Position numbers and translations under genes: made by a program. The notes below the pieces were generated by a model, which had not been told where the DNA came from, made no database searches, and saw only the letters and a list, made by a program, of their open reading frames with translations. This document shows, one piece after another, positions 1 to 8,297 of a stretch of DNA of 64,000 bases; position 1 is the first letter of the stretch, and each line of letters starts with the position of its first letter. The stretch is from Prevotellaceae bacterium (GTDB lineage Bacteria; Bacteroidota; Bacteroidia; Bacteroidales; Paludibacteraceae). The stretch covers positions 20,495 through 84,494 of the forward strand of contig JACJXK010000009.1 of the NCBI GenBank assembly GCA_020636675.1, read 5' to 3'.

Positions 1-586
1 AATAGTCGCCTTTGGCGAAGTCGTTCGGGTAGAGTTTGAAGAATGGGTCGTTTTGACTTTTCGACCCGCTGCCGAACCCGCCTCCATATTCCGCAATCTG
101 AGTGTGGGTGAATGGAACTTGAATACATTTTGAGAAATAGCTGGACGACAAACTGCCCGTGTTTCCGTCCATGCCGATAACGATAGGGTGCGGTCCGCTT
201 CCGCTAGGAACGCTCAGCTTGCTGGTCAATGTGAGTGAACGACCTCCGTCGCTGACTATCACCGTGAGTGTGCCGTTGGAGTAGGAGGCTGTTAGTTTCT
301 CGAACTTTGGCTTGTCTCCAATCTCGTAGTGTTCAATCTCCCGCTTGATTTCGTTGCGGCGTTTAGACCATTCGCAAAAGCTGCTTATTCTGCCGCTTCT
401 GTCAGACCATTCGAACGGGTCTGGTAGTTTTGAGATGGAAGGTAGCTGCGATGCTGAAGGCATGGCGGGGTCTTCGTACTCCGCTCCTGTGTTTTCTACT
501 TGGTACACGAGAGGTGTATCCCCCGCATACGACATTGATATGGCTGCGCATGTTGCTGCCAAGAGTGTTAATGATTTTTTTAGCAT
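1..586 (-). CDS. CE15 glucuronoyl esterase, N-terminal part (cut by window edge)
   Basis: Reading the minus strand from an ATG at 586 gives an open frame of 195 codons that runs off the left edge. It begins with a signal peptide (MLKKSLTLLAATCAAISMSYA, residues 1-21). Next comes the stretch typical of family CE15 4-O-methyl-glucuronoyl methylesterases: LPDPFEW near residue 54, a W-x-x-R-R-x-E-I helix (EWSKRRNEIKREIEHYEIGD, residues 72-91), then LTVIVSDGG and a PHPIVIGMDG strand near residue 137 that starts the alpha/beta hydrolase fold. CE15 enzymes cleave ester links between lignin alcohols and glucuronate side chains of xylan. The catalytic Ser, Glu and His would lie beyond the edge, so activity cannot be judged. 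The protein is probably periplasmic or secreted. Family assignment rests on pattern recognition of the N-terminal region only. Confidence 0.72.
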   Translation of the reverse strand, partial: MLKKSLTLLAATCAAISMSYAGDTPLVYQVENTGAEYEDPAMPSASQLPSISKLPDPFEWSDRSGRISSFCEWSKRRNEIKREIEHYEIGDKPKFEKLTASYSNGTLTVIVSDGGRSLTLTSKLSVPSGSGPHPIVIGMDGNTGSLSSSYFSKCIQVPFTHTQIAEYGGGFGSGSKSQNDPFFKLYPNDFAKGDY

Positions 587-1123
587 GGTATATAAAAATG
601 TTTAATGGTTTTCTGTCTTTTCATCTAATGACAGACATTGGAATCGACAGAGTGCTTTGCTGATCCTGTTGACCTTATTTAGATGACTTTCTAAGCCTCT
701 TTTGTCCTGTTACGAATAGGGAAACGTAAGGAAATGACCTGTTCGTAGGTGGACGGAAACTAAATGAGAAGTAAGGGGATATGTTCCTCTACTCTTTTTT
801 GAAATCGGTTTCCTCTTGTTTTTTTAGCTTATAAAAACTTTAATAGTATATGATACAATAGCGTAATCGAAAATTTGATTTCTGTTCTGTATTAACTGGC
901 GTTAAATTTCTGAAATTATATTTGAAAAACAAAATGAAATGTAAGAAAAAAAATGAAAAGGTAGAAATTTGCAATGGTTGTGAATGAGATTTAAGTCGTT
1001 TAATCTGTGTCTGTTATGGAGAAATATGAGATGTCTGTTTGATGCGGAGTGTTGGCCATCTCCCAGGGCTTTAATTCAATGTCATGCTCGGACAAAATAC
1101 TTTTTTGTAAGGGATGAGATCCG
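587..1123. other. Intergenic stretch between the CE15 gene and queE
   Basis: This 537-base AT-rich stretch has no gene I can support. It should contain the promoter of the leftward CE15 gene, but I see no full TAnnTTTG element on the minus strand. A 38-codon open stretch without a good start lies on the minus strand at about 1000-1117; see the rejected items. Confidence 0.5.
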
Positions 1124-1663
1124 TTACTCTATCCCGATGAGTTTGTGAAGTTGGACGCTGAGCTTCCATTGTGGGTGATGTTTGATTATCTCGATTACCT
1201 CGCTGGTGTTTTTCATGGAGCAGGGTTGCAGGTATTTGTGTTTTGCGGAGAAGTTATTGTATGAGTTTAGGTCTTGTCCGGTATAGACCACTTTCAGTTC
1301 GTCTGCCGAGGTGAGGATGCATCTCTCTTTGGGACTACAGGTAACCCAGTCTATGTTTTCGGGGACGGGATTGGTCCCGTTTGTCTCTATCTGGATGTAG
1401 TAGCCTGCGTCTTTGAAAAACTGCACGAAGTCGTAGTCGACAGAGAGCGTTGGCTCTCCGCCGGTGAATATAAGATGCTTGGATTCGAACTTTGATATTT
1501 TCCCGAGAATTTCTTCTTTGCTGAGTAGAGTCCCGTTCTGATGGTCGGTGTCACAGAATTCGCAATGAAGGTTACATCCCGAAAAACGTACAAAGATGGC
1601 GGCCGTTCCTGAATAGAAACCCTCTCCTTGCAGTGAATAGAATATTTCGTTTACTTTTCGCAT
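1124..1663 (-). CDS. queE: 7-carboxy-7-deazaguanine synthase
   Basis: This radical SAM enzyme converts 6-carboxy-5,6,7,8-tetrahydropterin to 7-carboxy-7-deazaguanine, a step in queuosine (preQ0) synthesis in the cytoplasm. The 179-residue protein starts MRKVNEIFYSLQGEG, the usual QueE N-terminus. It has the compact 4Fe-4S motif Cys30-x3-Cys34-x2-Cys37 followed by DTDH, and the SAM-binding TGGEP at residues 67-71. Length and the QWKLSVQLHKLIGI ending fit the family. The ATG at 1663 gives the expected start. It lies 33 bases downstream of queD on the same strand, so the two are probably co-transcribed. No other queuosine genes are in the window. Confidence 0.95.
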   Translation of the reverse strand: MRKVNEIFYSLQGEGFYSGTAAIFVRFSGCNLHCEFCDTDHQNGTLLSKEEILGKISKFESKHLIFTGGEPTLSVDYDFVQFFKDAGYYIQIETNGTNPVPENIDWVTCSPKERCILTSADELKVVYTGQDLNSYNNFSAKHKYLQPCSMKNTSEVIEIIKHHPQWKLSVQLHKLIGIE

Positions 1664-1696
1664 TCGTTTGTGCTGAAATCACTGTTGAAGTAAGCC

Positions 1697-2026
1697 TTAT
1701 TTCTCGTAAGAGGCGATGTTGTTTTCCGATTCCTGAACTTCTACCTTGTAGCAAGTTGGAATTTGGTCGCAGATCCATTTTGCAATGTTTTCTGCAGTTG
1801 GATTGAAAGGAAGGACGTCGTTCAAATTTTGATGGTCCAGTTTCCTTTTCATCAGACTTTTTATGGCAGAAAAATCTTCGACCATGCCATTCTCGTTGAG
1901 ATTTTCGCTCTGGCAATGGATGGTTATGATCCAATTGTGCCCGTGCAGGTGGTTGCAGAAGCTCTCGTAGTTTGTTTTTAGGCTATGGGCGGCTGATATC
2001 TCTATCCTTTTGCTTATTTTGTACAT
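1697..2026 (-). CDS. queD: 6-carboxy-5,6,7,8-tetrahydropterin synthase
   Basis: QueD converts 7,8-dihydroneopterin triphosphate to 6-carboxytetrahydropterin, the substrate of QueE. The 109-residue protein has the PTPS/QueD zinc ligands: His14 in the AAHSL motif, then His28 and His30 in CNHLHGH. The catalytic Cys24 precedes them, DHQNLND at 64-70 carries the conserved Asp/His, and Glu99 lies near the end. Length is typical of short QueD proteins. It is the first gene of a two-gene operon with queE. A perfect -7 element lies about 40 bases upstream, so the leader looks too short and A-rich for the preQ1 aptamers I know. Confidence 0.95.
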   Translation of the reverse strand: MYKISKRIEISAAHSLKTNYESFCNHLHGHNWIITIHCQSENLNENGMVEDFSAIKSLMKRKLDHQNLNDVLPFNPTAENIAKWICDQIPTCYKVEVQESENNIASYEK

Positions 2027-2066
2027 ATAATGGTCTGTTTTTTACTTGTTATGAATTTTTGATGTG

Positions 2067-2074
2067 CAAATATA
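2067..2074 (-). promoter_or_regulatory. Candidate -7 element for queDE
   Basis: Read on the minus strand this is TATATTTG, a full match to the Bacteroides -7 consensus TAnnTTTG, about 40 bases before the queD start. No TTTG lies at the expected -33 spacing, so support is partial. Confidence 0.5.
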
Positions 2075-2086
2075 GTTTATTCGGAA

Positions 2087-2094
2087 TATCTTTG
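2087..2094 (+). promoter_or_regulatory. Candidate -7 element for the small membrane protein gene
   Basis: TATCTTTG matches TAnnTTTG and lies about 50 bases before the ATG at 2146. With the element at 2067-2074 it forms a closely spaced divergent pair. No clear -33 element was seen. Confidence 0.4.
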
Positions 2095-2145
2095 CTCTAT
2101 CTATGATTCTAAAAAATGTGAGAATCGGTATTAAATTTGTATGAT

Positions 2146-2388
2146 ATGAGAAAACCAACGTTATTGGTCCCCATCTTATTCGTCTATTCGGCAGGAATGG
2201 CAATTTGGGGATATGTGAAGGGTACGATAGATGGAAAAGAGGCGCTTCTCTTTATGGGTCTGATGTGTGTGATGCTGGTCATCTTGTGGTTTCTTTACCG
2301 CAAGAAGGAAAAATATAGGATAGAACGTGACCGTATGCAGGAAGAGGAGGAACGTAAGAAATGGCTGGAAAAGAAGAATAGGGAATGA
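2146..2388 (+). CDS. Small two-helix membrane protein of unknown function
   Basis: The 80-residue protein starts MRKPTLLVPILFVYSAG. It has two hydrophobic helices (about residues 5-23 and 32-51) joined by a short loop, YVKGTIDGKE. A highly charged cytoplasmic-type tail follows, rich in Arg, Lys and Glu (YRKKEKYRIERDRMQEEEER onward), likely a short coiled coil. I start at the ATG at 2146 rather than a TTG three codons upstream. I do not recognise a named family, although small proteins of this build are common in Bacteroidales. It stands alone between the divergent queDE operon and the convergent miaA, so its neighbours give no hint of a job. Confidence 0.75.
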   Translation: MRKPTLLVPILFVYSAGMAIWGYVKGTIDGKEALLFMGLMCVMLVILWFLYRKKEKYRIERDRMQEEEERKKWLEKKNRE

Positions 2389-2452
2389 CCTTTTTTCCTG
2401 CTCTCTGTGGTTTGTGGAATGGGGGCGGAGTTTTAAAACGGCAGGTTCCTTT

Positions 2453-3373
2453 CTACCGTTTGCCCGCCCCGTCGTTTATCTTCGATTCTATAAGTCGGAT
2501 GATTTCCTCTCTTTGTGATGGGTGAAACCAATTGATTTCGTCGTCTCTGTGAAACCATGACAATTGTTTCTTGGCATAATGCCGTGTGTTCTGTTTTATC
2601 ATTTCGCGGGCATATTCTAGTGTCCATGTCCCGTTCAAGTAGTTGAACATTTCTTTGTAACCTACCGTGTTGAGTGCGTTCATCTCCTTATATGGATAGA
2701 GCGACTTTGCCTCTTCCAACAGACCATCTTCCATCATGTTGTCTACTCTTTTGTTGATGCGGGCATACAGTTCTTCCCTCTGCATCTCCAGTCCTATCTT
2801 AATGATGTCGAACGGCCTCGTCTTCTGCTGCTCTTTTCGGATGGAAGAGTATGTTTTGCCAGAAGTCAGGCATATTTCCAACGCACGTATGATCCGTTTG
2901 TGGTTTTTGGGGTCGACAAGGTTTGCGTATTCAGGGTCGAGAAGTTTCAATTCGGCTCTCATGTTGTCGATCCCTTCTGTTCTAAATCTCTCGTTGAGTG
3001 AGTCTCGTAGATTCTGGTCTACTTCAGGAAGTTCGTCGATGCCTTTGCAGACGGCGTCGATGTAGAGCATGGATCCTCCCGTCATCAGTGCCAAGCCTTT
3101 CTCCTCAAATAGTTCGCTGAGCTTCTTCAATGCGTCGACCTCAAACTTCCCGCAACTGTAATAGTCGTTAATGGAGAGCATGCCGATGAAGTGGTGCTTT
3201 GCTCGTTTCAGTTGATCGGAGGTGGGGGTCGCTGTGCCTATCTTCATCTCCTTGAAAAACTGGCGGGAGTCGCAAGATAGAATCTCTACTCCGAAATGTT
3301 CGGCGATGTTGAGGCTGAGTTCCGTTTTCCCTATGCCGGTGGGGCCAAGGAGTATGATGAGTTTCTTTTGCAT
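2453..3373 (-). CDS. miaA: tRNA dimethylallyltransferase
   Basis: MiaA transfers the dimethylallyl group from DMAPP to N6 of A37 in tRNAs that read codons starting with U. The 306-residue protein has the P-loop GPTGIGKT at residues 10-17, the DSRQFF substrate loop near 34-39, HHFIGM, TGGSMLYIDA (the GGTGLY-type motif) and the later RRxRALE-like KNHKRIIRALEICL. It ends with the helical tail containing YAKKQLSWFHRD. Length is standard. It is transcribed leftward and converges with the small membrane protein gene. The 186-base gap upstream contains inverted repeats. Confidence 0.96.
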   Translation of the reverse strand: MQKKLIILLGPTGIGKTELSLNIAEHFGVEILSCDSRQFFKEMKIGTATPTSDQLKRAKHHFIGMLSINDYYSCGKFEVDALKKLSELFEEKGLALMTGGSMLYIDAVCKGIDELPEVDQNLRDSLNERFRTEGIDNMRAELKLLDPEYANLVDPKNHKRIIRALEICLTSGKTYSSIRKEQQKTRPFDIIKIGLEMQREELYARINKRVDNMMEDGLLEEAKSLYPYKEMNALNTVGYKEMFNYLNGTWTLEYAREMIKQNTRHYAKKQLSWFHRDDEINWFHPSQREEIIRLIESKINDGAGKR

Positions 3374-3410
3374 GGTGCGGTGTTTGTGTGCTGTTAATAA
3401 AAAAGAAGAA

Positions 3411-3495
3411 GAGTGTCAAAAGAACGGGGGTGGGAAACAACCGCCTTTTATAGGAACTTAGGCTGTCTCTCTTTGCCTCCTTTTTTTTGACACTC
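3411..3495. repeat. Long-range inverted repeat between glgP and miaA
   Basis: GAGTGTCAAAA at 3411-3421 pairs perfectly with TTTTGACACTC at 3485-3495 across a 63-base loop. Read on the minus strand the structure ends in TTCTTCTTTTTT, so it could stop transcription coming from the phosphorylase gene. The large loop is unusual for a simple terminator. Confidence 0.5.
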
Positions 3496-3514
3496 TCTGG
3501 TGTGTATGGAAGTT

Positions 3515-3545
3515 GGAATCCGATGTCGTAGAGGCAACGGATTCC
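3515..3545. repeat. Hairpin downstream of the glucan phosphorylase gene
   Basis: GGAATCCG (3515-3522) and CGGATTCC (3538-3545) form an 8-bp stem with a 15-base loop just past the stop codon of the leftward phosphorylase gene. No T-run follows directly on either strand, so it may protect the 3' end rather than terminate. Confidence 0.45.
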
Positions 3546-3559
3546 GTCCTGCTGTCAAA

Positions 3560-6124
3560 TTAGAACCATCTTACATAACAGAAGTCCATGCGGTGAGCTA
3601 GTTCGACGTTCTTAGGGAACATACGGAAAGCATATTTGAATGCGCCGGCACGTGAAATTCTGTCTTCTAAGGTGAAGTATAGTTTGGTTCCTTCTGTCTT
3701 GACTAACTTCATCTCTTCTGCTTCTACCAATTTGTCCTGATTGTTCTTGTCTTTCATGGTGATCAAGAAATCGACGCCAATCCCGGTGCAGGCAGGGTCC
3801 TTTACGTCGATGACGACGTTCAGGCTGTAGGCATCGCCCACTTCCGGATTGGTCAGTATCTTTTCCGGAATGTCCGTAGAAACAACCTCTATCTTATCCC
3901 AGCAAGCATCTATTTTTTCTTTCCAATCTGCGATCTCTTTCGCTTTCTCGAAGTTATTTGCCGAGATGAAGCGGAAACGGTCGCGTAGTTTGGTGTAGAA
4001 CTTGTTGGTGTAATCGTCCAACATACGTTTTGTCGTATATTTAGGGGCAATCAGGGAGATGGAGTTCTTGATTGTTTGGATCCATTCTGGAGAATAACCG
4101 CGGCTGTTCGTCGCGAAATACATCGGAACAATCTCGTTTTCTAGGATGCTGTATATGGTTGCGGCATCCAACTGGTCCTGATGAGGTTGGTACTCGTAAG
4201 TACGTTTCTCTGTCAATGCCCAGCCTGCGCCTTTGACGTAGCCTTCCAACCACCAACCGTCTAGTACGGAGAAGTTGATGACGCCGTTCATCAGAGCTTT
4301 CTCTCCGGAAGTTCCGGATGCCTCTAGCGGACGGGTAGGAGTGTTCATCCAAATATCTACACCGGCAATCAGCTTCTTTGCCAACGCCATGTCGTAGTTC
4401 TCCAAGAAGATGATCTTACCTTGGAACTGAGGCATACGGGAAATTTCAATGATGCGTTGTATCAATCCTTGTCCGGCTCCGTCTGCGGGGTGCGCTTTTC
4501 CTGTATAGATGAACTGTACGGGGTATTTAGGATTGTTGACGATTTTCTCCAGCCTTTCGAGGTCGGTGAATAGTAGATGGGCTCTCTTATAGGTGGCAAA
4601 TCTACGTCCGAATCCGATGGTTAGAGCATCTGGTCTGATTTTGTCGATGATAGACATGATTAACTTCGGATCGCCGAGGTTCTTCATCCATGACTCTTTA
4701 TATTTTATTTTAATGAAGTCAATCAGTCTCTTCTTTAAGAATGTCTTTGTCTCCCAAATTTCGTCGTCGCTCACTTTCTGAATGGCAGACCAGATACTTA
4801 CGTTTGACTGGTCGCCCATGAATGTTTGGTCGAAGTGCTTGTCGTATAGCTTCTTCCAACGTTCGTCTGCCCATGTAGGCATATGTACGCCGTTGGTGAC
4901 GTAGTTTACGTGCAACTCTTCAGGGAAATATCCTTTCCATATAGGGGAGAACATCTTTTTGGAAACTTCGCCATGTAGCCAGCTCACACCGTTTACCTCT
5001 TGGCAAGTATTGCAAGCGAATACGCTCATGGAGAACTTCTCGCCCTTGTCTCCTGGATTTTCTCTACCGAGATCCATCAGATTGTCCCATGTGATGCCCA
5101 GCCTTTCCGGAAATTTGTACATGTATTTTCCGAACAGACCTTCGTCAAACTTGTCGTGGCCTGCGGGAACAGGAGTGTGTACCGTATAGATGGAAGATGA
5201 ACGTACAACCTCGAATGCTTGGTTGAATGTCAGTCCTTCGTTGTTGATGTAGTCGCAAAGACGTTGGATGTTGATGAGGGCGGCGTGGCCTTCGTTGCAG
5301 TGGTAAGTGTCGTGCTTGATGCCGAGTTTGTTCAACATCACGATACCACCAATACCCAATATGTACTCTTGCTTCAGACGGTTTTCCCAATCGCCGCCAT
5401 AAAGCTGGGAGGTGATGGAACGGTCGAATTCGCTGTTGAGGTCCAAGTCTGTATCCATGAGGTAGAGGCTGATTCTACCTACGGCAACCTTCCATACGTT
5501 GGCGTATATGATCCTATCGTAAAAAGGAACTTCCAAGATTATCGGAGCACCTTTCTCGTCCTTTACTTGAGAGATGGGTAGTGTGCTGAAGTTTTGGGAC
5601 TCGTATACGGCAATCTGCTCTCCGTTCATGGAGAGTGATTGGGTGAAATATCCATGTCTGTAAAGGAAACCTACGGCTGTCATGTTTACGTTGCAGTCGC
5701 TGGCCTCTTTCAGGTAGTCTCCGGCCAAAACGCCGAGACCTCCGGAATATATTTTCAGAATGTCCGTTAATCCGTACTCCATGCTGAAATAAGCGACAGA
5801 TGGCTTTGCCGGATCTCTAGGGACGTTCATGTACTCTTCAAACTTCTCGTAAACGTCGTCTATTTTCTGGATGAGATAGCTGTTCTGCTCCACCTCTTCC
5901 AGTTTCTCTATGCTGATGTTTCCAAGGAATAGGGCCGGATTCTTTCCGCAGTCGTTCCAAACAGTTTCGTCTATTTCATTGAATAAATCGGATGCTTCGT
6001 CGTTCCATACCCACCAAATGTTTTGGGAGATAAGGAGAAGCTTTTCCATTTTTGCTGGAACCTTGGCTTTTACTGTGATGTCCTTCCATTGAGGAAGATT
6101 AGCCTGATTAACCTTTACTTTCAT
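3560..6124 (-). CDS. glgP: Alpha-glucan (glycogen) phosphorylase, DUF3417 type
   Basis: This GT35 enzyme releases glucose 1-phosphate from glycogen using pyridoxal phosphate in the cytoplasm. The 854-residue protein has the DUF3417 N-terminal domain (about residues 15-125, with LLLISQNIWWVWN). The short-form phosphorylase domain follows, with FSMEYGLTD and YSGGLGVLAGDYLKEASD near 115-145, and HCNEGHAAL. The PLP-lysine motif EASGTSGEKALMNG lies near residue 605 and corresponds to EASGTGNMK of classical phosphorylases. A C-terminal beta domain of about 100 residues follows. The gene lies 21 bases downstream of the GT3 glycogen synthase on the same strand, so synthesis and breakdown of glycogen are encoded together. 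This pairing is common in Bacteroidota. Confidence 0.93.
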   Translation of the reverse strand: MKVKVNQANLPQWKDITVKAKVPAKMEKLLLISQNIWWVWNDEASDLFNEIDETVWNDCGKNPALFLGNISIEKLEEVEQNSYLIQKIDDVYEKFEEYMNVPRDPAKPSVAYFSMEYGLTDILKIYSGGLGVLAGDYLKEASDCNVNMTAVGFLYRHGYFTQSLSMNGEQIAVYESQNFSTLPISQVKDEKGAPIILEVPFYDRIIYANVWKVAVGRISLYLMDTDLDLNSEFDRSITSQLYGGDWENRLKQEYILGIGGIVMLNKLGIKHDTYHCNEGHAALINIQRLCDYINNEGLTFNQAFEVVRSSSIYTVHTPVPAGHDKFDEGLFGKYMYKFPERLGITWDNLMDLGRENPGDKGEKFSMSVFACNTCQEVNGVSWLHGEVSKKMFSPIWKGYFPEELHVNYVTNGVHMPTWADERWKKLYDKHFDQTFMGDQSNVSIWSAIQKVSDDEIWETKTFLKKRLIDFIKIKYKESWMKNLGDPKLIMSIIDKIRPDALTIGFGRRFATYKRAHLLFTDLERLEKIVNNPKYPVQFIYTGKAHPADGAGQGLIQRIIEISRMPQFQGKIIFLENYDMALAKKLIAGVDIWMNTPTRPLEASGTSGEKALMNGVINFSVLDGWWLEGYVKGAGWALTEKRTYEYQPHQDQLDAATIYSILENEIVPMYFATNSRGYSPEWIQTIKNSISLIAPKYTTKRMLDDYTNKFYTKLRDRFRFISANNFEKAKEIADWKEKIDACWDKIEVVSTDIPEKILTNPEVGDAYSLNVVIDVKDPACTGIGVDFLITMKDKNNQDKLVEAEEMKLVKTEGTKLYFTLEDRISRAGAFKYAFRMFPKNVELAHRMDFCYVRWF

Positions 6125-6145
6125 TTGTCCTATTGTTTGTGAATG

Positions 6146-7783
6146 TTAGTTATTCTTATTGATGGCAATATGGTATGATTCCATGTTGCATTTTATGAAG
6201 TTTTTCCAAGAGGCCATGTCTGCAATTTCTTTGGCCTTTTGGTGTATCGCTTCTATCTCGGCTTCTTTCTTTGTGGAGAGAAGCAGAATGTTGTTCTGGA
6301 TGTCTTCCGCCAATTCGTGAAAATTGTCTTCTGTGCGTTGCAGGACGGCTACTCCGTTCGTGATGTCTACCGGCGTCTTTGAAACCCAATCTCCGAATCC
6401 GGAGAGGTTGGTGGTGGCTGTAGGTATGCCGAACGCCGCACTCTCCAGCGGAGTGTATCCCCATGGTTCGTAGTAGGAGGCGAATATGGTCAAGTCCAAT
6501 CCGATCAACAGGTCGTAGTAGGTCATGTTGAAGATGCCGTCGTTGCCGTCCAGATAGGAAGGAACGAAGATTACCTTCACCTTGCTTCCGCTATTGTTGT
6601 CCATCTTGTAGAACCGAAGAGCGGAGATGACCTCGTCGTCGTAATGGTTGAACAAATCGTGCGTGTAGTTGTTGTTTGTCAGCTGAAATTTCGCTTTGCT
6701 CTGGATTTTCTCCTGAAGGTCTTTCCTTGGACCTGAAATGTTTGCCGGAACCATCACGAATGCGATGATCTCTTTCTTTAACGCTGTGTTTTGGCTCAGA
6801 ATCTTTAATGATTCCAAGAACACGTCGATACCTTTGTTCCTATATTCATATCTGCCGCTAGTGGCGATGAAAAGTGCATTTTTGGAAATTTTGTCGCCAA
6901 TGACCGCCTCTGCCACTTTTTGAAGTGCATTTCTGGCTTCCTTCCTTTTCTTGTCGTAATCTTTTCCTTTCGGAACAAATTCAGACTCAAATCCGTTGGG
7001 AGTCACAATGTCCGGTCGCTTCTCCAGCAACTGTTCGCACTCTCTTGCTGTTATGTCGCTGACGGTCGTGAAACTGTCTGTGAAAAGGGCCGCCTTTTTC
7101 TCTATCGAGTGTTTTGCCTCCACGTTCAGCTCGGCTGCCATCTGATCTCCGTTGTATTGGTCGAAGAATTTGTACAGTGGCTTATTATTGAAGCAGATGG
7201 AACGGCCTATCGTGGTTGCGTGGGTCGTGAAAGTGGTCTTTATCTCGGTGCTATGCGCTTTGATGTAAAGAAGACCGGACGCCGTGGTCCATTCGTGAAA
7301 CTCAGCAACTACGTTTTTCCCTTTCAGGTCGGCGTTGAAGTTGTAGAAACTCTCGATGACTTTGGCTGCCGCATAACCGAACATGACGGATTCGTCGTAG
7401 TCGCCATACGAATGTAATGAGTTCACTCCAAAGTGGCTCCACATCTCGAAGAAGTAATTGTCTTTGATGGGAAGAAATGGTTTGTGGTCTACCAATATGA
7501 CGACAGGATTGCCTGGAATGTTCCATCTGCCAATCTTGATGTTGAGTCCATCCACTTCCGACGCATGTTTTTTCCATGCTTTGAGCAGGGTTTTGTTCTC
7601 TTTGAATATGGAGCTATTCTTTTCGTTTCCAACTAAAGGTCCTATATAGATGGCATTTCCTTTTGTTTCGGCCAATAATTCTTTGGCTTGCGTGGACAAT
7701 ACCGTATATATTCCTCCTATTTTATTGCATACCTCCCAACTCGTTTCAAAAATGTAATTAATATCTAAACTCTTTCTTTCCAT
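6146..7783 (-). CDS. Glycogen synthase, GT3 family
   Basis: This enzyme elongates alpha-1,4-glucan from a sugar nucleotide. Family GT3 is the eukaryote-like type, which in yeast and animals uses UDP-glucose. The 545-residue protein begins MERKSLDINY and shows the donor-site stretch ETSWEVCNKIGGIYTVLST at residues 13-31. EFHEW follows near residue 165. The C-terminal Rossmann half has the E-x7-E pair Glu439 and Glu447 in YYEPWGYTPLE. The protein is shorter than eukaryotic GT3 enzymes and lacks their long regulatory tails. I use the ATG at 7783 instead of a TTG two codons upstream. It is the first gene of the two-gene glycogen operon with the phosphorylase. Confidence 0.92.
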   Translation of the reverse strand: MERKSLDINYIFETSWEVCNKIGGIYTVLSTQAKELLAETKGNAIYIGPLVGNEKNSSIFKENKTLLKAWKKHASEVDGLNIKIGRWNIPGNPVVILVDHKPFLPIKDNYFFEMWSHFGVNSLHSYGDYDESVMFGYAAAKVIESFYNFNADLKGKNVVAEFHEWTTASGLLYIKAHSTEIKTTFTTHATTIGRSICFNNKPLYKFFDQYNGDQMAAELNVEAKHSIEKKAALFTDSFTTVSDITARECEQLLEKRPDIVTPNGFESEFVPKGKDYDKKRKEARNALQKVAEAVIGDKISKNALFIATSGRYEYRNKGIDVFLESLKILSQNTALKKEIIAFVMVPANISGPRKDLQEKIQSKAKFQLTNNNYTHDLFNHYDDEVISALRFYKMDNNSGSKVKVIFVPSYLDGNDGIFNMTYYDLLIGLDLTIFASYYEPWGYTPLESAAFGIPTATTNLSGFGDWVSKTPVDITNGVAVLQRTEDNFHELAEDIQNNILLLSTKKEAEIEAIHQKAKEIADMASWKNFIKCNMESYHIAINKNN

Positions 7784-7817
7784 GATCAAGTAGTTTATGC
7801 TATGACGTTTATCATAA

Positions 7818-7825
7818 CAAAAATA
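7818..7825 (-). promoter_or_regulatory. Candidate -7 element for the glycogen operon
   Basis: Minus-strand TATTTTTG matches TAnnTTTG about 35 bases before the glycogen synthase ATG. No convincing -33 element was seen. Confidence 0.4.
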
Positions 7826-7873
7826 GAGAAAATATTGTTCTTAGTTGCCTCTATCCTTATTTTTTTTATCTGT

Positions 7874-8251
7874 TTATTTTGCTGCGGTGACGTCAATTCC
7901 CACCAATGCGCCTAGCGGAAGCTCGTTTGCGCCTATGCATGTTCTTGCCGGAGCTGCCTTCTGAAAATACTTTTTGTATGCTTCGTTGAAATCTCCGAAC
8001 ATTTTCATGTCTGAAAGGAAAACAGATACTTTCACCACGTCGGACATCGCAAATCCGGCTTCCTGCAGTATGTTTTGGATGTTACCCATGATTCTGTCCG
8101 TTTGCTCGGCAATGCTGCCTCCGCAAAATTTGCCGCAAGTGGGGTCAATCGCAAGTTGACAGGATATGTATAGTGTCCCGTTGATTAGAACGGCCTGGCT
8201 GTATGGTCCGACGGCTGCGGGTGCTTTTGTTGTCGCTATGGTCTGTTTCAT
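7874..8251 (-). CDS. ridA: RidA family 2-iminobutanoate/2-iminopropanoate deaminase
   Basis: RidA hydrolyses reactive enamine/imine intermediates made by PLP enzymes and so protects the cell from 2-aminoacrylate. The 125-residue protein starts MKQTIATTKAPAAVGPYSQA at the ATG at 8251. The open frame extends 30 codons further upstream into sequence with no family resemblance, so the internal ATG is the real start. The diagnostic Arg103 lies in PARTCIGANELP near the C-terminus, and VGPYSQA at 14-20 forms the N-terminal signature. It lies 46 bases after the lptD stop on the same strand and may be read through from it. Confidence 0.94.
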   Translation of the reverse strand: MKQTIATTKAPAAVGPYSQAVLINGTLYISCQLAIDPTCGKFCGGSIAEQTDRIMGNIQNILQEAGFAMSDVVKVSVFLSDMKMFGDFNEAYKKYFQKAAPARTCIGANELPLGALVGIDVTAAK

Positions 8252-8297
8252 GATGTTGTTTCTTGTTTTTTTGAAATGGAAAATATCTTTTATCCGA

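Noticed and set aside
1000..1118. Minus-strand open stretch of about 38 codons after queE (reads ...LSEHDIELKPWEMANTPHQ...)
   Set aside because: It follows a stop, has no start codon except an internal ATG, no family resemblance and no ribosome site; queE itself ends normally. Could be a gene remnant, but chance is as likely.
2027..2066. preQ1 riboswitch upstream of queD
   Set aside because: The leader between the candidate -7 element and the start is about 40 bases, A-rich, and lacks the stem and C-rich loop of known preQ1 aptamers.
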